34,408 nucleotides of DNA from Bacillota bacterium (GTDB taxonomy: Bacteria; Bacillota; Clostridia; CAKSNL01; HGM11501). The translations under genes and the position numbers were made by a program. Within the stretch, counting starts at the first letter, position 1. Every line of letters begins with the position of its first letter. Shown one piece after another: positions 16,545 to 24,947 of the stretch. Location of the stretch: NCBI GenBank assembly GCA_030705805.1, contig JAUZPY010000010.1, positions 1-34,408 on the forward strand, in the 5' to 3' direction. The notes under the pieces are model-generated. The model saw only the letters and a list, made by a program, of their open reading frames with translations. It had not been told where the DNA came from and did no database searches.

Positions 16545-17543
16545 TTATTTAGCACATTCTTCGACTGCGACTGCAACCGCAACCGTTGCGCCGACCATGG
16601 GGTTGTTGCCCATACCGATAAGTCCCATCATTTCAACATGAGCAGGAACTGAAGATGAGCCTGCAAACTGTGCGTCAGAATGCATTCTGCCCATAGTATC
16701 GGTCATGCCGTAGGAAGCAGGGCCTGCTCCCATATTGTCTGGGTGAAGTGTTCTGCCTGTGCCGCCACCGGATGCAACTGAGAAGTATTTCTTGCCAAGA
16801 GCAACACATTCCTTCTTATATGTACCTGCAACGGGGTGCTGGAATCTTGTGGGGTTAGTTGAGTTACCTGTAATAGATACGTCAACGCCTTCTTTATGCA
16901 TAATAGCAACGCCTTCACGCACGTCATCTGCGCCGTAGCAGCGAACATTTGCTCTGTCCCCTTCTGAATAAGCCTTTTCATGTACAATTTTAAGTTCGCC
17001 TGTATAGTAATCAAATTCTGTTTCAACAAAGGTGAAACCGTTGATTCTTGAAATTATCTGTGCTGCATCTTTTCCAAGACCGTTAAGAATTACTCTTAAA
17101 GGCTCTTTTCTTACCTTGTTAGCTGACTTAGCTATACCGATAGCACCTTCAGCTGCCGCAAAAGATTCATGTCCTGCTAAGAAAGCAAAGCACTTTGTAT
17201 CTTCTCTTAAAAGCATAGCAGCGAGATTGCCGTGTCCAAGGCCAACCTTTCTGTCATCAGCTACAGAACCGGGAATACAGAATGACTGTAATCCTTCTCC
17301 GATAACTTCGGCAGCTTCGGCAGCGGTCTTTACGCCCTTCTTTATAGCAATTGCCGCACCTACTGTATATGCCCAGCAAGCGTTATCAAAGCAAATAGGC
17401 TGTATACCTCTTACTATGGCAGCAACGTCAATGCCCTTTTCGTCGCAAATCTTTTTTGCGTCTTCAATAGAAGCTATAGAATACTTATTCAAAGCTTCGT
17501 TAATTTGTTTTATTCTTCTTTCGTAACTTTCAAATAAAGCCAT
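16545..17543 (-). CDS. GGGtGRT protein (conserved, function unknown)
   Basis: This 332-aa soluble protein bears the name-giving motif SGGGTGRT (residues about 258-265). Other conserved features seen are ICFDNACWAY with C51 and C56, GLGHGNLAAM, FLAGHESFAAAEG, and a glycine/alanine-rich C-terminus (GMGNNPMVGATVAVAVAV). There is no signal peptide or membrane helix. I choose the ATG at 17543 because GGAGG lies 9 bp upstream; the track start at 17552 directly abuts that site. From family knowledge, it is widespread in anaerobes and repeatedly found beside the scaffold-like gene that precedes it here by 14 bp. No enzymatic activity can be assigned from the sequence. The glycine motif could bind a nucleotide or cofactor, but this is speculation. 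Confidence 0.85.
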   Translation of the reverse strand: MALFESYERRIKQINEALNKYSIASIEDAKKICDEKGIDVAAIVRGIQPICFDNACWAYTVGAAIAIKKGVKTAAEAAEVIGEGLQSFCIPGSVADDRKVGLGHGNLAAMLLREDTKCFAFLAGHESFAAAEGAIGIAKSANKVRKEPLRVILNGLGKDAAQIISRINGFTFVETEFDYYTGELKIVHEKAYSEGDRANVRCYGADDVREGVAIMHKEGVDVSITGNSTNPTRFQHPVAGTYKKECVALGKKYFSVASGGGTGRTLHPDNMGAGPASYGMTDTMGRMHSDAQFAGSSSVPAHVEMMGLIGMGNNPMVGATVAVAVAVEECAK

Positions 17544-17557
17544 TTTAAGCATCCTCC

Positions 17558-18250
17558 TTATTCTTCTCTTGGGTCTATTACTTTTGCTGCTTCGTCAAAG
17601 CGTCCATACTGTCCGGAAGCTTTCTTTAAAGCTTCGTCAGCAGGAATGCCTTTTTTTATCATATCCATCATCTTTCCAAGATGAACAAATTTATATCCGA
17701 TTACGCAGTTTTCATTATCCAATGCTACTTTAGTTATGTAACCTTCGGCAAGCTCTAAGTATCTAACGCCCTTAGCCTTTGTTGAGAAAATAGTCCCAAT
17801 CTGGCTTCTTAAGCCTTTGCCAAGGTCCTCAAGTCCTGCACCAACGGGCAATCCGCCTTCGGAAAAAGCCGTCTGAGTTCTGCCATACACTATCTGCAAG
17901 AACAGTTCTCTCATAGCTGTGTTAATAGCATCACAAACGAGGTCAGTATTAAGTGCTTCAAGAATTGTCTTGCCGGGAAGGATTTCTCCTGCCATAGCTG
18001 CGGAATGAGTCATACCTGAACAGCCTGCTGTTTCAACTAAAGCCTCTTCAATTATACCTTCTTTAACATTTAATGTAAGTTTACATGTACCTTGTTGAGG
18101 AGCGCACCAGCCGATACCGTGAGTAAGGCCGGAAATGTCCTTAATTTCTTTTGCCTTTGTCCACTGTCCTTCCTGTGGAATAGGAGCACTTTGATGACGT
18201 GCATCTTTCTTTACCACGCACATCTGTTCAACTTCGTGTGAATAATTCAT
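17558..18250 (-). CDS. Fe-S cluster scaffold-like protein (IscU/NifU-N related)
   Basis: This 230-aa protein is related to Fe-S assembly scaffolds. Cysteines at about 49 and 56 (GWCAPQQGTC), 77 (ETAGCSGMTHSAAMAGEI) and 106 (DLVCDAINTAMRE) resemble a divergent IscU cysteine set. The C-terminal half (from about 125) is not IscU-like and ends in a helical segment. The ATG at 18250 is chosen because GGAG sits 8 bp upstream; the track start at 18289 adds residues without a ribosome site. It is the first gene of a unit with the GGGtGRT gene and has a good promoter. No cysteine desulfurase (iscS/sufS) is nearby, so it may serve a dedicated target, perhaps the GGGtGRT protein (inference). Confidence 0.82.
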   Translation of the reverse strand: MNYSHEVEQMCVVKKDARHQSAPIPQEGQWTKAKEIKDISGLTHGIGWCAPQQGTCKLTLNVKEGIIEEALVETAGCSGMTHSAAMAGEILPGKTILEALNTDLVCDAINTAMRELFLQIVYGRTQTAFSEGGLPVGAGLEDLGKGLRSQIGTIFSTKAKGVRYLELAEGYITKVALDNENCVIGYKFVHLGKMMDMIKKGIPADEALKKASGQYGRFDEAAKVIDPREE

Positions 18251-18279
18251 ATGAAAACTCCTTTCAAAATTCTTGTCAT

Positions 18280-18308
18280 ATTCTATCACTTGTATAAAAA
18301 TATATCAA
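18280..18308 (-). promoter_or_regulatory. Promoter of the scaffold/GGGtGRT unit
   Basis: A TTGATA -35 (18303-18308) and a TAGAAT -10 (18280-18285) are separated by 17 bp. The leader is short, about 25 nt. No IscR-like or other operator was recognised. Confidence 0.75.
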
Positions 18309-18344
18309 GTATTTTTTCCTTTTTTCGTGATTTTTCCTCATTAT

Positions 18345-18394
18345 AAAAAAAGAATGATGAATAAACAATGAAAAATTCACTGCTTATTCATCAT
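18345..18394 (-). terminator. Terminator of the 65-aa protein gene
   Basis: On the minus strand an 11-bp perfect outer stem (atgatgaataa with ttattcatcat) encloses an inner stem (cagtgaa with ttcattg) and is followed by ttcttttttt. It lies 15 bp beyond the stop codon and just upstream of the scaffold promoter. Confidence 0.88.
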
Positions 18395-18408
18395 ACATGC
18401 CAAAAATA

Positions 18409-18606
18409 TTAAAAGCCGCCATCTATAATTATGTTATGAGCCTCCTCAACTTCTGATTGAGGCACCAGTATTTCATATACGTTGGCTTCTCCTTCAGGAG
18501 CTTTATTTATCGGCCTAACCTTAACAAGCACTCCGGATGCTTCCAAAAGTTTTTGAAGAGCCTCCGCAGCTTCCTTGTTTTGTGCCATATACACAACAGT
18601 CCACAT
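18409..18606 (-). CDS. Small conserved protein, DUF2007-like
   Basis: This 65-aa protein starts MWTVVYMAQN. A central segment, VKVRPINKAPEGE, is followed by YEILVPQSEVEEAHNII. The predicted beta-alpha-beta pattern resembles the small DUF2007 'putative signal-transducing' fold found in many Firmicutes, but the match is by eye. The ATG at 18606 is used because GGAGG lies 8 bp upstream; the track's GTG at 18615 abuts that site. It has its own promoter and a strong terminator, so it is probably a single-gene unit. Similar small proteins are sometimes mis-labelled glutamate decarboxylase; nothing here supports that. Confidence 0.7.
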   Translation of the reverse strand: MWTVVYMAQNKEAAEALQKLLEASGVLVKVRPINKAPEGEANVYEILVPQSEVEEAHNIIIDGGF

Positions 18607-18625
18607 AGTGGACACCTCCGCATCT

Positions 18626-18834
18626 ATACCTAAAAAGGTATTTTACTTTAAGGCAAAAAAGATTTATATTATGCTCATCTGAATTTTAGGGAGTACTGAT
18701 TAATAGAAAATCACAAGGCGTCAAATATTGTTTTTATAAAAGTACAACCCTTAAAAAATTTTTTAAAAGCATAATAAATTTATAAATAAGATTCTTCGAT
18801 TCTTGATTATACCCTAAAAGCAGGAAAAAATCAA
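18626..18834 (-). promoter_or_regulatory. Promoter and long leader of the 65-aa protein gene
   Basis: A TTGATT -35 (18829-18834) overlaps the dnaE stop codon. A TATAAT -10 (18806-18811) follows after a 17-bp spacer. The predicted start near 18799 gives a leader of about 190 nt for a very short gene. The leader contains a 16-bp A/T palindrome (18751-18766) and a small ATACCT/AGGTAT hairpin (18626-18641) just before the ribosome site. No known riboswitch was recognised. Apart from this, the dnaE-to-gene gap holds nothing clear and no dnaE terminator was identified. Confidence 0.6.
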
Positions 18835-21800
18835 TACTTTTTATTTTCAGGGTGTATGCCAAGAGCTTCAGCTTCTAAAATAAATTCATTACTTCCCGAA
18901 ACATAGTATGTTGTTTGTATTATTTTGTGGGGCGTTTTTATATATAACGGATACCCACCAATGTGCTTTCTTACTACCGGATTCAGCTCGTCAAGCCTTG
19001 ATAAATCAGAAGCTTCCAATATAAAAGGCTCGGTATTTTGCTCCTTTAATGCAACAAATGAATCCGCAGTTAATTCACAGGTTCCGTCGTCGCGATAGTT
19101 TATATGACCTCTGGCAAAGATTGGTGAGTCAACATTAAGGATTTTCTCATATGTTTTTAAAACCTTCGGAAAAACAATGACCCTTAAATTACCTGTTGCA
19201 TCCTCCAAATTGATAAAGGCCATTATAGTCCCTGACTTAGTAATTTTCTCCTTCTTATCAGAAACCAATCCGCAAACAGTTACTCTCTCGCCGTCTTTTA
19301 CCTGAAGCTGCGAAAACTCACCTTCAGAAAACATTGCCGCGCTCTCGGATAAAACGCTAATGTTAATACAGCTTGCCTGCCTTATCTGCGATGCATATTG
19401 GAGAAGCGGATGGCCTGACAAATATAAGCCCGTCGCTTCCTTCTCCATTGTAAGCTTTATCTTTAAATCATATTCGGGAATATTGGGAAACTCATCCCTT
19501 GGCTCTTCCTCCGAATCCTCAAAAAAGGAAATCTGACCTTCTAAGTTATTTTTAATATCTTTCGAAGTACCTGAAAGTGCGCCTTCATACACAGCTAAAA
19601 GCTGCGCTCTGTTTGCTCCGGTAAAATCAAAGGCTCCGCTTTTTATCATTCCTTCCAAAGCTCTTTTGTTAAGGTCAGAAGCTCTCATTCTACGGCAAAA
19701 ATCATAAAGTCCCGTAAAGTCGCCATGCTCTTTTCTCTCTTCAACACATTCTTTTATAAAGCTTCTTCCTACGTTCTTTATTGCAGACAAGGAATAACGT
19801 ACCAAGCCCTCTTCAACGGAAAATAAATCGCTGCTTTTATTAATATCAGGCGGAAGTACTTTAATACCCATTTCACTGCAGCTTTGAGTATAACCCGATA
19901 CCTTGTCGGAACTTCCCTGCTCACTTGTCAGCATGGCTGCCATAAATTCAACCGGATAATAATATTTGAGATAAGCTGTCTGATAAGCTATTACAGCGTA
20001 TACCGTTGCATGTGATTTGTTGAAGGCATACTTTGCAAAGTCAGTCATCTCATCAAAAATTTCACCCGCTGCCTTTTCATCAACACCTCTTGACAATGCG
20101 CCCGGCACATTTTCTTCTTTGGAGCCGTAAATGAAGTTCTTTCTTTCCTTCTCCATTACGTCCATTTTCTTTTTACTCATAGCACGTCTAACCAAGTCAG
20201 CTCTGCCAAGGCTGTATCCGCCAAGCTCCCTTACAATCTGCATTACCTGCTCCTGATATACGATACAACCGTACGTCATATCCAGTATTGGCTCAAGCAA
20301 CGGTGTTTTATACTTTATGTCACCTTTATTTTTATTTTCAATATATCTGGGTATAAAATCCATAGGACCCGGACGATACAAAGATATCCCGGCAATAACG
20401 TCCTCAAGACTTGTGGGGGCAAGCTCTTTCATAAAGCTTGTCATCCCCCGGCTTTCAAGCTGGAACACACCTGAAGTATCTCCTTTGGCAATCAATGAAT
20501 ATACCTGTGGTATATTGTAGTCAATAGCATCTATATCTATCTCTATGCCCTTTGCTGCTTTTATATTCGCAATAGCATCTCTTATCACGGTCAGGGTTCT
20601 AAGACCCAAAAAGTCCATTTTCAAAACGCCCAGCTTTTCTAAGTTACCCATAGCAAACTGAGTGGTGATGACATCATCATTAAGCTGAAGCGGCACTCTT
20701 TCATAAACCGGTTCATCAGTTATGACTACTCCGGCAGCGTGAGTTGAAGTATGCCGCGGCATACCTTCTAACGCCATAGCGGTATCAAGCAGCTTTTTAA
20801 TTTCTTCGTTTACCTCATAGACCTCTTTAAGCTTAGGGCTTGTTTTAAGCGCCTTACCGATAGTCATTTTAAGCTCATTGGGAATCATCTTTGCCACAGC
20901 ATCAACTTCAGAATATCCAACTCCCAAAGCCCTGCCTACATCCCTGACTGCACCCCTTGCAGCCATAGTACCGAAAGCAATTATCTGCGCTACGTGGTCT
21001 GCCCCGTACCGCCTGTTTACATATTCTATAACTTCTCCTCTGCGTTCATAGCAAAAGTCTATATCCACATCAGGCATGCTGATTCTTTCAACATTTAAGA
21101 ATCTCTCAAACAGCAAATTGTATCTTATGGGGTCAACATTGGTTATATGTAGAGTATAAGCAACCATGCTACCCGCGGCACTACCTCTGCCCGGCCCTAC
21201 CATAATTTTCTGGCTTCTTGCAAACCTTATGAAGTCCCATACAATTAAAAAGTAATCTGTATAGCCCATAGAAGAAATTACATCAAGCTCATAATTCAAT
21301 CTGTCAAGGTATATTTTGTCACAGTTTTCTCCATATCTTTCTTTAAGGCCCTCACTGCACAGCTCTCTCAAATATTGCTCGCTGGTCTTCCCTTCCGGCA
21401 CGTCAAAATTAGGCAGATGTGATTTGGAAAAGTCAAATTCCACATTGCACATCTCGGCTATTTTTTCAGTGTTATCTAAGCACTCGGGAATATAAGAAAA
21501 AAGCTCCCTCATTTCATCTTCTGTTTTCAGATAAAACTCTTCCGTAGACATCCTCATTCTGTTTTCTTCATCTACTGTATGTCCGGTTTGAATACAAAGC
21601 AAAACGTCCTGATACTTTGCGTCCTTCTTTTCTATGTAATGAACATCGTTAGTGCAGACAAGCTTGGTGTTTGTTTCTCTTGCAAGAGAAATAAGCATCG
21701 GATTAAGCTCCCGCTGCTCCGGTATTCCATGGTCCTGAAGCTCCAGATAAAAATTCTCCGGGCCAAATATTTCTTTATATTCATTAAGACGCTTTAAAGC

Positions 21801-22259
21801 ACCTTCTTTATCTCCGTTTAAAAGCGCATAGGGGATATCACCTTTAAGGCAAGCGGAAAGCGCAATAATTCCTTCGCCATGCTCCCTTAAAAGTTCCATG
21901 TCTATTCTGGGTTTATAATAAAAACCTTCCGTAAACCCGGCGCTTGACAAATACATTATGTTGTTATAGCCTTCCTGATTCTTAGCAAGAAGCACCAGGT
22001 GGCCATACTTATTATCAATGCCGGATTCTTTATCAAAACGTGTTCTTTTAGCTGTGTAGAGCTCACACCCTATTATAGGGTGAATGCCCCTGTCCTTAGC
22101 CGCCTGATAAAAGTCAATTACCCCGTACATGGCTCCGTGGTCTGTAATGGCAACATGCTTCATTCCAAGCTCTTTTGCCCTGTCAAGAAGATCATTTATC
22201 CTGCAGGCGCCATCAAGAAGACTATATTCAGTATGTAAATGTAAATGAACAAAGCTCAT
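18831..22259 (-). CDS. dnaE: DNA polymerase III subunit alpha (DnaE type)
   Basis: This is a C-family replicative polymerase of 1142 aa. Seen: an N-terminal PHP domain with metal-site motifs intact (HLHLHTEYS at 5-13, TDHG at 39-42, TNDVHY at 203-208), the GPGRGSAAGS loop at 355-364, the catalytic PDVDIDF at 396-402, the YQEQVMQ region, a helix-hairpin-helix stretch and a C-terminal OB fold near VCGLVSDKKEK. The conserved PHP ligands suggest it could be a metal-dependent proofreader. Its ATG overlaps the whiA stop in an ATGA, so translation is coupled. Clostridia usually carry PolC as a second polymerase; it is not in this window. Confidence 0.96.
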   Translation of the reverse strand: MSFVHLHLHTEYSLLDGACRINDLLDRAKELGMKHVAITDHGAMYGVIDFYQAAKDRGIHPIIGCELYTAKRTRFDKESGIDNKYGHLVLLAKNQEGYNNIMYLSSAGFTEGFYYKPRIDMELLREHGEGIIALSACLKGDIPYALLNGDKEGALKRLNEYKEIFGPENFYLELQDHGIPEQRELNPMLISLARETNTKLVCTNDVHYIEKKDAKYQDVLLCIQTGHTVDEENRMRMSTEEFYLKTEDEMRELFSYIPECLDNTEKIAEMCNVEFDFSKSHLPNFDVPEGKTSEQYLRELCSEGLKERYGENCDKIYLDRLNYELDVISSMGYTDYFLIVWDFIRFARSQKIMVGPGRGSAAGSMVAYTLHITNVDPIRYNLLFERFLNVERISMPDVDIDFCYERRGEVIEYVNRRYGADHVAQIIAFGTMAARGAVRDVGRALGVGYSEVDAVAKMIPNELKMTIGKALKTSPKLKEVYEVNEEIKKLLDTAMALEGMPRHTSTHAAGVVITDEPVYERVPLQLNDDVITTQFAMGNLEKLGVLKMDFLGLRTLTVIRDAIANIKAAKGIEIDIDAIDYNIPQVYSLIAKGDTSGVFQLESRGMTSFMKELAPTSLEDVIAGISLYRPGPMDFIPRYIENKNKGDIKYKTPLLEPILDMTYGCIVYQEQVMQIVRELGGYSLGRADLVRRAMSKKKMDVMEKERKNFIYGSKEENVPGALSRGVDEKAAGEIFDEMTDFAKYAFNKSHATVYAVIAYQTAYLKYYYPVEFMAAMLTSEQGSSDKVSGYTQSCSEMGIKVLPPDINKSSDLFSVEEGLVRYSLSAIKNVGRSFIKECVEERKEHGDFTGLYDFCRRMRASDLNKRALEGMIKSGAFDFTGANRAQLLAVYEGALSGTSKDIKNNLEGQISFFEDSEEEPRDEFPNIPEYDLKIKLTMEKEATGLYLSGHPLLQYASQIRQASCINISVLSESAAMFSEGEFSQLQVKDGERVTVCGLVSDKKEKITKSGTIMAFINLEDATGNLRVIVFPKVLKTYEKILNVDSPIFARGHINYRDDGTCELTADSFVALKEQNTEPFILEASDLSRLDELNPVVRKHIGGYPLYIKTPHKIIQTTYYVSGSNEFILEAEALGIHPENKKY

Positions 22260-23161
22260 CTAAGTTCCCTCGCAATATCAGATATCTTCTTTAATCTATG
22301 GTTAACACCGGACCTACTCAGGCCTGACAAAACAGCTAACTTTGCTAAGCTTTCGTCCGGATTTGCCAGCCTTAATAATGCCATTTCCTGAAGCTGATCA
22401 TCAATGGCATCAAGACCAATGGTGGTCATTATGATTTCAATATCCCTTATTGACTCGCTGGCTGCATCGTTAGTTTTTTGCATATTTGCAACTTCGCAGT
22501 TAGTCATCCGGTTAATCTGATTTTTTTCTTCCTTTTCAATTTTTATGTTCATAAATTCCATAAGGGATTTATGCGCCCCGATAATGTTTAAAACAGTCTC
22601 TATGCTTTCAAAGCTTTTAAAGTACAAAACATAGTATTTCTGCCTTTTTATAATTTTAGGACTTTCGTCAAAGAAATCCAGTACCGAAGAAAGATCCTCT
22701 ACAGCCTGCGCACGCTTGGCCACAAATTCAAGGTGATATGTTTTCTCCGGCTCTAGCATTAGTCCTCCGCCAAGGAAAGCACCTTTTACAAAGCTTTTAA
22801 CGCAGCAGGACTCCTTAAGAATTTCAGAGCTTATTTCAAAATCTGCCTTTAGTGCGGAATTTGTTTTCTTTAGTCCTTTTAATATAATGTCAGCATCTTT
22901 TTCTTCATAATACAAAGAGAAGCACTTTCCGCCCCTTCCTGTATTTGCCGGGCTTAGAAGCCCGTCTTTAAGTCCGAACACCTTTTTGCATAAAAAAGAT
23001 ACCCGTTTGCCTGTTCTGTCACTATCTACAATAAACCTGCCGCCTGTGTCTGTAATTTTGAGTGTAAAAGAAGCAATGCCTGCAAGTTCTGCAAGCATAC
23101 AGCATTTCTTTTTAGTATCAAGTAAAAAAAGCTCGTCTTTTACCGCCGATGAAAACGACAT
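22256..23161 (-). CDS. whiA: Sporulation/division regulator WhiA
   Basis: This 301-aa DNA-binding protein has an N-terminal WhiA domain and LAGLIDADG-like homing-endonuclease fold (FVKGAFLGGGLMLEPEKTYH region) and a C-terminal helix-turn-helix (LAKLAVLSGLSRSGVNHRL, about residues 273-291). In Firmicutes WhiA affects cell division and chromosome segregation, and in actinomycetes sporulation. A weak AGGTGG site lies 4 bp before the ATG. It starts 8 bp after the rapZ stop. In many Firmicutes yvcK/glmR lies between rapZ and whiA; it is absent here. Confidence 0.95.
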   Translation of the reverse strand: MSFSSAVKDELFLLDTKKKCCMLAELAGIASFTLKITDTGGRFIVDSDRTGKRVSFLCKKVFGLKDGLLSPANTGRGGKCFSLYYEEKDADIILKGLKKTNSALKADFEISSEILKESCCVKSFVKGAFLGGGLMLEPEKTYHLEFVAKRAQAVEDLSSVLDFFDESPKIIKRQKYYVLYFKSFESIETVLNIIGAHKSLMEFMNIKIEKEEKNQINRMTNCEVANMQKTNDAASESIRDIEIIMTTIGLDAIDDQLQEMALLRLANPDESLAKLAVLSGLSRSGVNHRLKKISDIARELR

Positions 23162-23169
23162 AAGACCAC

Positions 23170-24027
23170 CTACTTTTTGTCTTTATCTCTATGTGAAGTA
23201 TTAACCTTATAGCCTGCTTTCATAAGATAGCAGCCCAGCCATTCGGCAATTGCCACACTTCTGTGTCTGCCTCCGGTGCAGCCTATAGCTATAACTAAAT
23301 TCGTTTTTCCTTCGTCAGAATAATTCGGCACAAGAAAGTCCATCATATCAGCCAACTTGTCCGTAAATGTTTTAGTAATTTCACTGGCAAATACATAATC
23401 CGCCACGCTCTTATCCGTGCCGTTTAAATGCTTCAGCTCCGGCTCATAAAAAGGATTCGGCAAAAATCTGACATCAAAAACCAAGTCGGCATCAAGTGCC
23501 ATACCGAATTTGAATCCGAAAGACTCCACTTCGATTTCCAAAGTTCCTTGCTCGCTTCCGGCTGAATAAAGGTTCATAAGCCTTTTTTTAAGACCTGATA
23601 GCGGCATATTTGACGTATCTACAATATGGTCGGACATTGCCTTAATGGGAGCTAAAAGCTCCCTTTCTTTTTCAATACCCTCCATAACGTTTCCTTCTCC
23701 GGCCAGGGGATGCTTCCTTCTGGTCTCTTTGTATCTTTTAATAAGGGTATCGTCGCTGCAGTCAAGAAACAAAATTTCATACTCATAGCCGTTCTTTCGA
23801 AGCGTCTGAAGCTCTGTTTCCATTTGCTCAAAGAGGTATCCTCCCCGAAGGTCCATAACCAATGCAACTTTTTCAAGTTTGCCTGCGGAATGCCGGCAAA
23901 TATCTGCAAATTTATCTATAAGTATAGGTGGAAGATTATCTATGCAGTAATAGCCCATATCTTCCATACAGTGAATAGCCTGAGTTTTTCCTGCTCCGCT
24001 TATACCTGTTACTATTACAAAACTCAT
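23170..24027 (-). CDS. rapZ: RNase adapter / nucleotide-binding protein RapZ (YvcJ)
   Basis: This 285-aa P-loop protein has Walker A GISGAGKT at residues 8-15, the CIDNLPP motif, and a C-terminal GCTGGRHRSVAIAEWL segment typical of RapZ/YvcJ. In E. coli RapZ controls glucosamine-6-phosphate synthase through RNA processing. In Firmicutes YvcJ is a GTP-binding protein linked to competence and carbon metabolism, with the mechanism less clear. It starts 4 bp after murB, whose 3' end contains its GGAGG site. Confidence 0.95.
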   Translation of the reverse strand: MSFVIVTGISGAGKTQAIHCMEDMGYYCIDNLPPILIDKFADICRHSAGKLEKVALVMDLRGGYLFEQMETELQTLRKNGYEYEILFLDCSDDTLIKRYKETRRKHPLAGEGNVMEGIEKERELLAPIKAMSDHIVDTSNMPLSGLKKRLMNLYSAGSEQGTLEIEVESFGFKFGMALDADLVFDVRFLPNPFYEPELKHLNGTDKSVADYVFASEITKTFTDKLADMMDFLVPNYSDEGKTNLVIAIGCTGGRHRSVAIAEWLGCYLMKAGYKVNTSHRDKDKK

Positions 24028-24031
24028 TAAT

Positions 24032-24928
24032 CTATTCCTCCATTCCTATAACTCTTACTTCCTTTTCAAGCATAACCCCGTCTTTTTCAAAGACGGTTTT
24101 TTGAATATGTTTTATAAGGTCTAGTACATCCTTAGACGTTGCTCCGCCGACATTTATTATAAAGCCCGCATGAAGGTCGGAAACCTCGGCTCCACCTATT
24201 CTGCACCCTTTGAGTCCTGCGCCTTCAATAAGTGCACCGGCAAAATATCCTTCGGGTCTTTTAAAAATACTGCCTGCACTTGGGTAAGATAACGGCTGCT
24301 TTTCTCTCCTGCTTTTTGCGAGCATTGCCATTTTTTCTTTGATTTCTTTTTCGCTGCCTTTTTTAAGCTTTAAAACAGCACCGGTTATTAAATAGTCTTT
24401 TCCCGTATAAAAGCTTTTACGTTTTCCGAACTCATTATCAGTTACTTCGTGTTCCTCACCGTTTTCATCCAAATAAAAGCTTTTAATTACAACATGGCTC
24501 ATCTCTCCGCCGTAAGCACCTGCGTTCATGAATATTGCACCCCCAAGGCTTCCGGGTATTCCGGATGCAAATTCCAGTCCGGTAAGAGAATTTTCCGCTG
24601 CAAACTGTGCCAGATGAGTCAAAGAAACTCCGGCATCCGCAAAGAGCAATTCGCCCTCTGATTTAACAAAGTCAAAGCCTTGAGATAATATTATAACTAG
24701 GGTATCTATACCACTATCACTGACAAGCACATTAGAGCATTTCCCAAGAATTATGGGCTTTATACCTTCACTTTTGCACAGCTTTATAATTTCCTTAATT
24801 TCTTCTTTATTTTTCGGGCACGCCAGATACCTTGCAGGGCCACCTGTTTTAAAGGTGGTATACTCTGACATTAGTGCGTTTTCCTCTGCGGTTGTAATAT
24901 TTTTCAGTTTGTCAAAAAAAGTATCCAT
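24032..24928 (-). CDS. murB: UDP-N-acetylenolpyruvoylglucosamine reductase
   Basis: MurB is an FAD enzyme that reduces the enolpyruvyl group to make UDP-MurNAc, the second committed step of peptidoglycan precursor synthesis. The 298-aa length fits the short type II form. Seen: TTFKTGGPARYL at the N-terminus, GLEFASGIPGSLGGA (FAD binding), PSAGSIFKRP with the catalytic serine, GLKGCRIGGAEVSDLHAGFI, and a C-terminal EKEV carrying the conserved glutamate. A GGGAGG site precedes the ATG at 24928. It is part of the compact hprK-dnaE run. Confidence 0.96.
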   Translation of the reverse strand: MDTFFDKLKNITTAEENALMSEYTTFKTGGPARYLACPKNKEEIKEIIKLCKSEGIKPIILGKCSNVLVSDSGIDTLVIILSQGFDFVKSEGELLFADAGVSLTHLAQFAAENSLTGLEFASGIPGSLGGAIFMNAGAYGGEMSHVVIKSFYLDENGEEHEVTDNEFGKRKSFYTGKDYLITGAVLKLKKGSEKEIKEKMAMLAKSRREKQPLSYPSAGSIFKRPEGYFAGALIEGAGLKGCRIGGAEVSDLHAGFIINVGGATSKDVLDLIKHIQKTVFEKDGVMLEKEVRVIGMEE

Positions 24929-24947
24929 GGTGCCTCCCTTAAACTAA

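Noticed and set aside
18751-18766. TTAAAAAATTTTTTAA palindrome as a dnaE terminator
   Set aside because: It has no GC in the stem and no separate loop, so the predicted RNA stem is weak. It lies within the leader of the next gene.
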